Positions 61,262 through 64,000 of a stretch of DNA of 64,000 nt are shown piece by piece. The notes beneath the pieces were generated by a model that ran no database searches, was not told where the DNA came from, and saw only the letters and a program-made list of their open reading frames with translations. The DNA is from Ciborinia camelliae. Its lineage: Eukaryota > Ascomycota > Leotiomycetes > Helotiales > Sclerotiniaceae. Made by a program: the position numbers and the translations under genes. Numbering within the stretch: position 1 is the first letter of the stretch; each line of letters starts with the position of its first letter. The DNA is taken from NCBI GenBank assembly GCA_025890175.1, contig JANPYM010000005.1, forward strand, positions 2,132,166 to 2,196,165, written 5' to 3'.

Positions 61262-61996
61262 ATCTTATGAGAGAGATATCTCCCATTGGTTAAACCGAAG
61301 CCATCTATGGAGACCATCTCATAGCGTGATCCAAATTATCCCCGGTGAGAAGAAACATTTTGCTTGGAAATGAGGTGCACTTGTTGACCACGACTTTTTC
61401 ATCAACCCGAAATGAAGCGCCCGAAAAGCTTCTACCATTCGATTAGCCAGAGTTAGACGAAGGATGCATATAGATATCCTTCTCGATAAAGATCACATAA
61501 CCATATTAGCCATCCCGATATTTTCAAATGCTGATGATAATGGCTCCCGGTGACCTTGTAATTTGCTCCCGGTGAGCCCAAATTTACTGAAAATAATTGT
61601 GTGCATTACCCAGCTTAAATACAAGATATATTTATGATAGATTTCTAGAACAACAAGCACTATAGTGACTATAAGAAAACAGCATACAATTCAATGTATT
61701 CCAATTTCTAGATCAGAATATTTTTAACTGATTTATTGAAGATGAACGGTCGTAGTTTGAACAGAAAGTTGACTCCCGGATAAATTTCGGGATTAAAGAT
61801 CCGAACCTCAAAATATTCGATATCATGGAACTCTACCCAAAAGGTCCAATTGATATATCCCACAACTTCGAGCCAAGAATGGCCACTCCAATTTTTACGC
61901 GCATACCATGGCGTACAGTTAGTAGGCTGGGAGCATCGGTATGCCATTAGAGTTCTCTACTGCGTGAGGAAGAATGCCAATTGACAATATTCACAG
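61262..61996. other. spacer upstream of the uS10m gene
   Basis: Presumed promoter, and probably an unidentified short first exon, of the mitochondrial ribosomal gene. GCTCCCGGTGA occurs twice (about 61545 and 61567). A 79-codon minus-strand frame at 61708-61947, beginning MAYRCSQPTNCTPWYARKNW, is Trp-rich and protein-like but unrecognised. Confidence 0.45.
61708..61947 (-). CDS. small hypothetical open frame, unrecognised
   Basis: An ATG-led frame of 79 residues. It is rich in aromatic residues (NWSGHSWLEVVGYINWTFWV) and shows no signal peptide or known motif. The composition is more protein-like than most chance frames here. It could be an exon of a decayed gene next to the HET relic. Confidence 0.25.
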   Translation of the reverse strand: MAYRCSQPTNCTPWYARKNWSGHSWLEVVGYINWTFWVEFHDIEYFEVRIFNPEIYPGVNFLFKLRPFIFNKSVKNILI

Positions 61997-62920
61997 GCAA
62001 AACCAGTCTTTTCGAATGCCTTCAGAACTCCACAATGTGCTGCTGCACCCCTCACTTCACAGTCTATTAGATATTCATCGAATACACCGTACGCAAATCC
62101 ATTTCAACCATCGAAATCTAGAGACTAACGCTATTCCAGCGATGCACCAAACCCCGCTTCTGCACAAACAACCTCGATGTATTTACCTCCGTCGCTCTCG
62201 TGCCTAGCACTCTCTAACCAGTCAATAGAACCCCACCCGCTGCAGAAACTACCTCTGAAGAACCAACCGCCGAAGAAATCTTCGACGTCCGCTACCCCCG
62301 TAACGTGCAAGCCATCTATCTCCGCCCGCTCCGCCGCGAAGCCGAATACGGGGTTCCCTCTTGCGATTTGCAGCTACGATCCTACAGTATCCGCAACCTA
62401 GAATTCTTTGCCGATTTCGCTCTCCGCGCTGCATACTATCTCAAATTACCTGCATATGGGCCTATACCTTTACCAAGAATCGTAGAGAGGTGGACGGTGC
62501 CGAGGTCGCATTTCATTCATAAGAAGAGTCAAGAGAATTTTGAGAGGAAGACGTTGAGGAGGTTGATTCAGATTAAGGATGGACACCCGGAGACAGTGGG
62601 ACTGTGGTTGGCATTTTTGAGAAAACATGCATATTATGGGATAGGAATGAAGGCGAATGTTTGGGAGTATAATAAGATTGGTGGGTTATTCTTTTTCTGG
62701 GTTTGGATGGCGCTAACGTGTTTATGATATAGGTGTGGGCAAAGCTATGGATGCTAGTATGGAACAGATGAAAGAAGTTATGGAACCACAGTGGGAGTTG
62801 TTTGGTAGGAGACAGGGTATTGACTCAGAGACGGCGGATAAGGTCATGGAGATTTTGAATAGGGAAAGCTTTAAGGCGGCTGCGGGAGGCAGTTCTCCTG
62901 GAGTGAGAGTTGAGCCATGA
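61997..62920 (+). CDS. rsm10: mitochondrial small-subunit ribosomal protein uS10m (first exon not found)
   Basis: Component of the mitochondrial 37S subunit. Exons 61997-62088, 62140-62178, 62229-62680 and 62733-62920 join in frame to 256 residues. The uS10 part is clear: YPRNVQAIYLRPLRREAEYG, LQLRSYSIRNLEFFADFALR, AAYYLKLPAYGPIPLPRIVE and RWTVPRSHFIHKKSQENFER. The N-terminus, from KPVFSNAFRTPQCAAAPLTS onward, is Ser/Ala/Thr/Arg-rich like a mitochondrial targeting region. No in-frame ATG occurs in the first listed exon. The acceptor at 61996 implies a short upstream exon with the start codon, which I could not place. Introns 2 and 3 were chosen because each has a CTAAC branch site and they alone keep frame. 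Confidence 0.88.
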
Positions 62921-63291
62921 AATTTACCGGCTTCAAAATTATGAATAGAGCCTCAAAATAGGGCCTGAAAGAGGAAACCGGGCCATCAAGACGGAATACA
63001 TACATGGTCACCCACATGGACTGTAGAGGATGGACCAGGTCTTGATATATTGTATGTATATGTAGAAGTAAAAGAATCAAGATACTAGCTCCAGGAGCTT
63101 TTCATCAAATCAACCTCATTACAAACATCAAAAGCTCCAAATATTGAATGTCGTCTCAAATCGCCTCTTGAAATGGATATAGTCACGTGTCTTTCCTTGA
63201 AATTCAATTTTCACGGTAAATCATCTCACCGGCATCTCGCGTGTAGCCACCCACTCCTTTTCCCATCGCCAACCAAACACCAAAATTAGCA
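62921..63291. other. short spacer, uS10m to mitochondrial TrpRS
   Basis: 3' flank of the ribosomal gene and promoter of the synthetase, both on the plus strand. No gene or distinct motif is seen. Confidence 0.7.
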
Positions 63292-64000
63292 ATGCTCACA
63301 AGCCATCCACCCCGGCAAGCCCTCCAGAACGTGAAGTCACGTATTCTCCGCGCTGCCTCCCCAACCCTCAACCATGTACCCAAACGACACAATAGCACCG
63401 AGGCCAATCCACCCCGAGTAATATTTTCCGGGATCCAACCTACGGGAATACCACATCTAGGAAACTATCTCGGAGCGCTGCATAACTGGGTACGGTTACA
63501 GGAAAAAGCGAAGCCGAGCACGAAGTTATTTTATTCGATTGTGGATTTGCATGCGATTACGGTGCCGCAGAGGAAGGAGGAGTTGAGGAGGTGGAAGAGA
63601 GAGAGTTTGGCAACGCTTTTGGCGGTGGGGCTGGATCCGGAGAGGAGTACGGTGTTTTACCAGAGTTCTGTAGGTGTGGCCTTTTTGGTTGGTTTTCGGG
63701 GAATGGGGGATGTGAAGATGAGGATGAGGGGAGGGGTGAAGGGTACATGAGGATTGGTGGAGCGATTGATGTTGAATAGAGCTGATGATTGTATGTTTGA
63801 AGGTTGCTGCGCATTCAGAGTTGATGTGGATATTGAGTTGTACGGCTTCGATGGGTTATTTGTCTCGTATGACACAATGGAAGGTTTGTCTCTTTTTTAC
63901 TTCCCCCCTCAACATACTTCGCCTGGAAACATTACTAACATGCAATAGAGCAAACTATCTCTCGAAGATAATGCTTCACCTTTAGATGATGGCAAAAAAG
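63292..64000 (+). CDS. msw1: mitochondrial tryptophanyl-tRNA synthetase, 5' part
   Basis: Charges mitochondrial tRNA-Trp. Exons 63292-63669, 63803-63883 and 63949 onward are in the same phase, and the gene runs off the window. The first 35 residues ([20 protein letters not shown] onward, ending KRHNST) are basic and lack acidic residues, like a mitochondrial presequence. Then come [20 protein letters not shown], which contains the class I HIGH-type motif (PHLGN), [15 protein letters not shown], and across intron 1 [20 protein letters not shown] with [11 protein letters not shown]. Bacterial-type TrpRS family membership is clear. The KMSKS motif lies beyond the window edge. It has the same orientation as uS10m, 371 bp upstream. 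Confidence 0.95.

Overview
The window is nuclear DNA of a filamentous ascomycete, most likely a leotiomycete close to Botrytis or Sclerotinia. The evidence is gene content and gene structure: short GT-AG introns of about 50-70 bp with CTAAC/CTGAC-type branch sites, HET-domain genes, an Egh16/GAS-type secreted protein, a fungal NF-YC/HAP5 with a polyglutamine head, and long AT-rich spacers full of simple repeats. The genus is an inference from general resemblance. I saw no rRNA, tRNA, CRISPR array or intact transposon. One 10-N assembly gap lies at 14947-14956.

Layout. 1-8870: a long stretch with no convincing gene, holding microsatellites, a diverged 82-bp duplication and a possible coding relic. 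8871-10192 (-): GDP-mannose pyrophosphorylase. 12287-14167 (+): intact HET-domain protein. 15870-16579 (-): a 132-residue dsRBD-like protein. 16580-21367: gene-poor, repeat-rich. 21368-23217 (-): farnesyltransferase beta subunit. 26284-28715 (+): Zn-cluster regulator with a 61-codon upstream ORF. 32398-33497 (+): polyubiquitin with four repeats and two introns. 34030-35881 (+): BRAP2/ETP1-type RING and ZnF-UBP protein whose C-terminus appears cut by a G8 frameshift. 37126-38191 (-): secreted Egh16/GAS-family protein. 41653-42758 (+): class I methyltransferase. 44283-46965 (-): Mei2-like RNA-binding protein. 49666-52525 (+): exocyst subunit SEC15, convergent with HAP5 (52818-54087, -). 55268-56201 (+): FCF2. 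57600-61260: relics of an APH-like kinase gene and a HET gene. 61997-62920 (+): mitochondrial ribosomal protein uS10m. 63292-64000 (+): 5' part of mitochondrial tryptophanyl-tRNA synthetase.

The genes are mostly independent housekeeping units: cell-wall and glycosylation sugar supply, protein prenylation, ubiquitin, exocytosis, ribosome assembly, CCAAT-box transcription and mitochondrial translation. They are separated by 1-8 kb spacers. No biosynthetic cluster or operon-like arrangement is seen. The accessory elements are the intact HET gene, the HET and APH relics, the solitary methyltransferase and the Egh16-type protein. Splice structures were read by hand from frame, consensus sites and family similarity, and total coding lengths were checked for divisibility by three.
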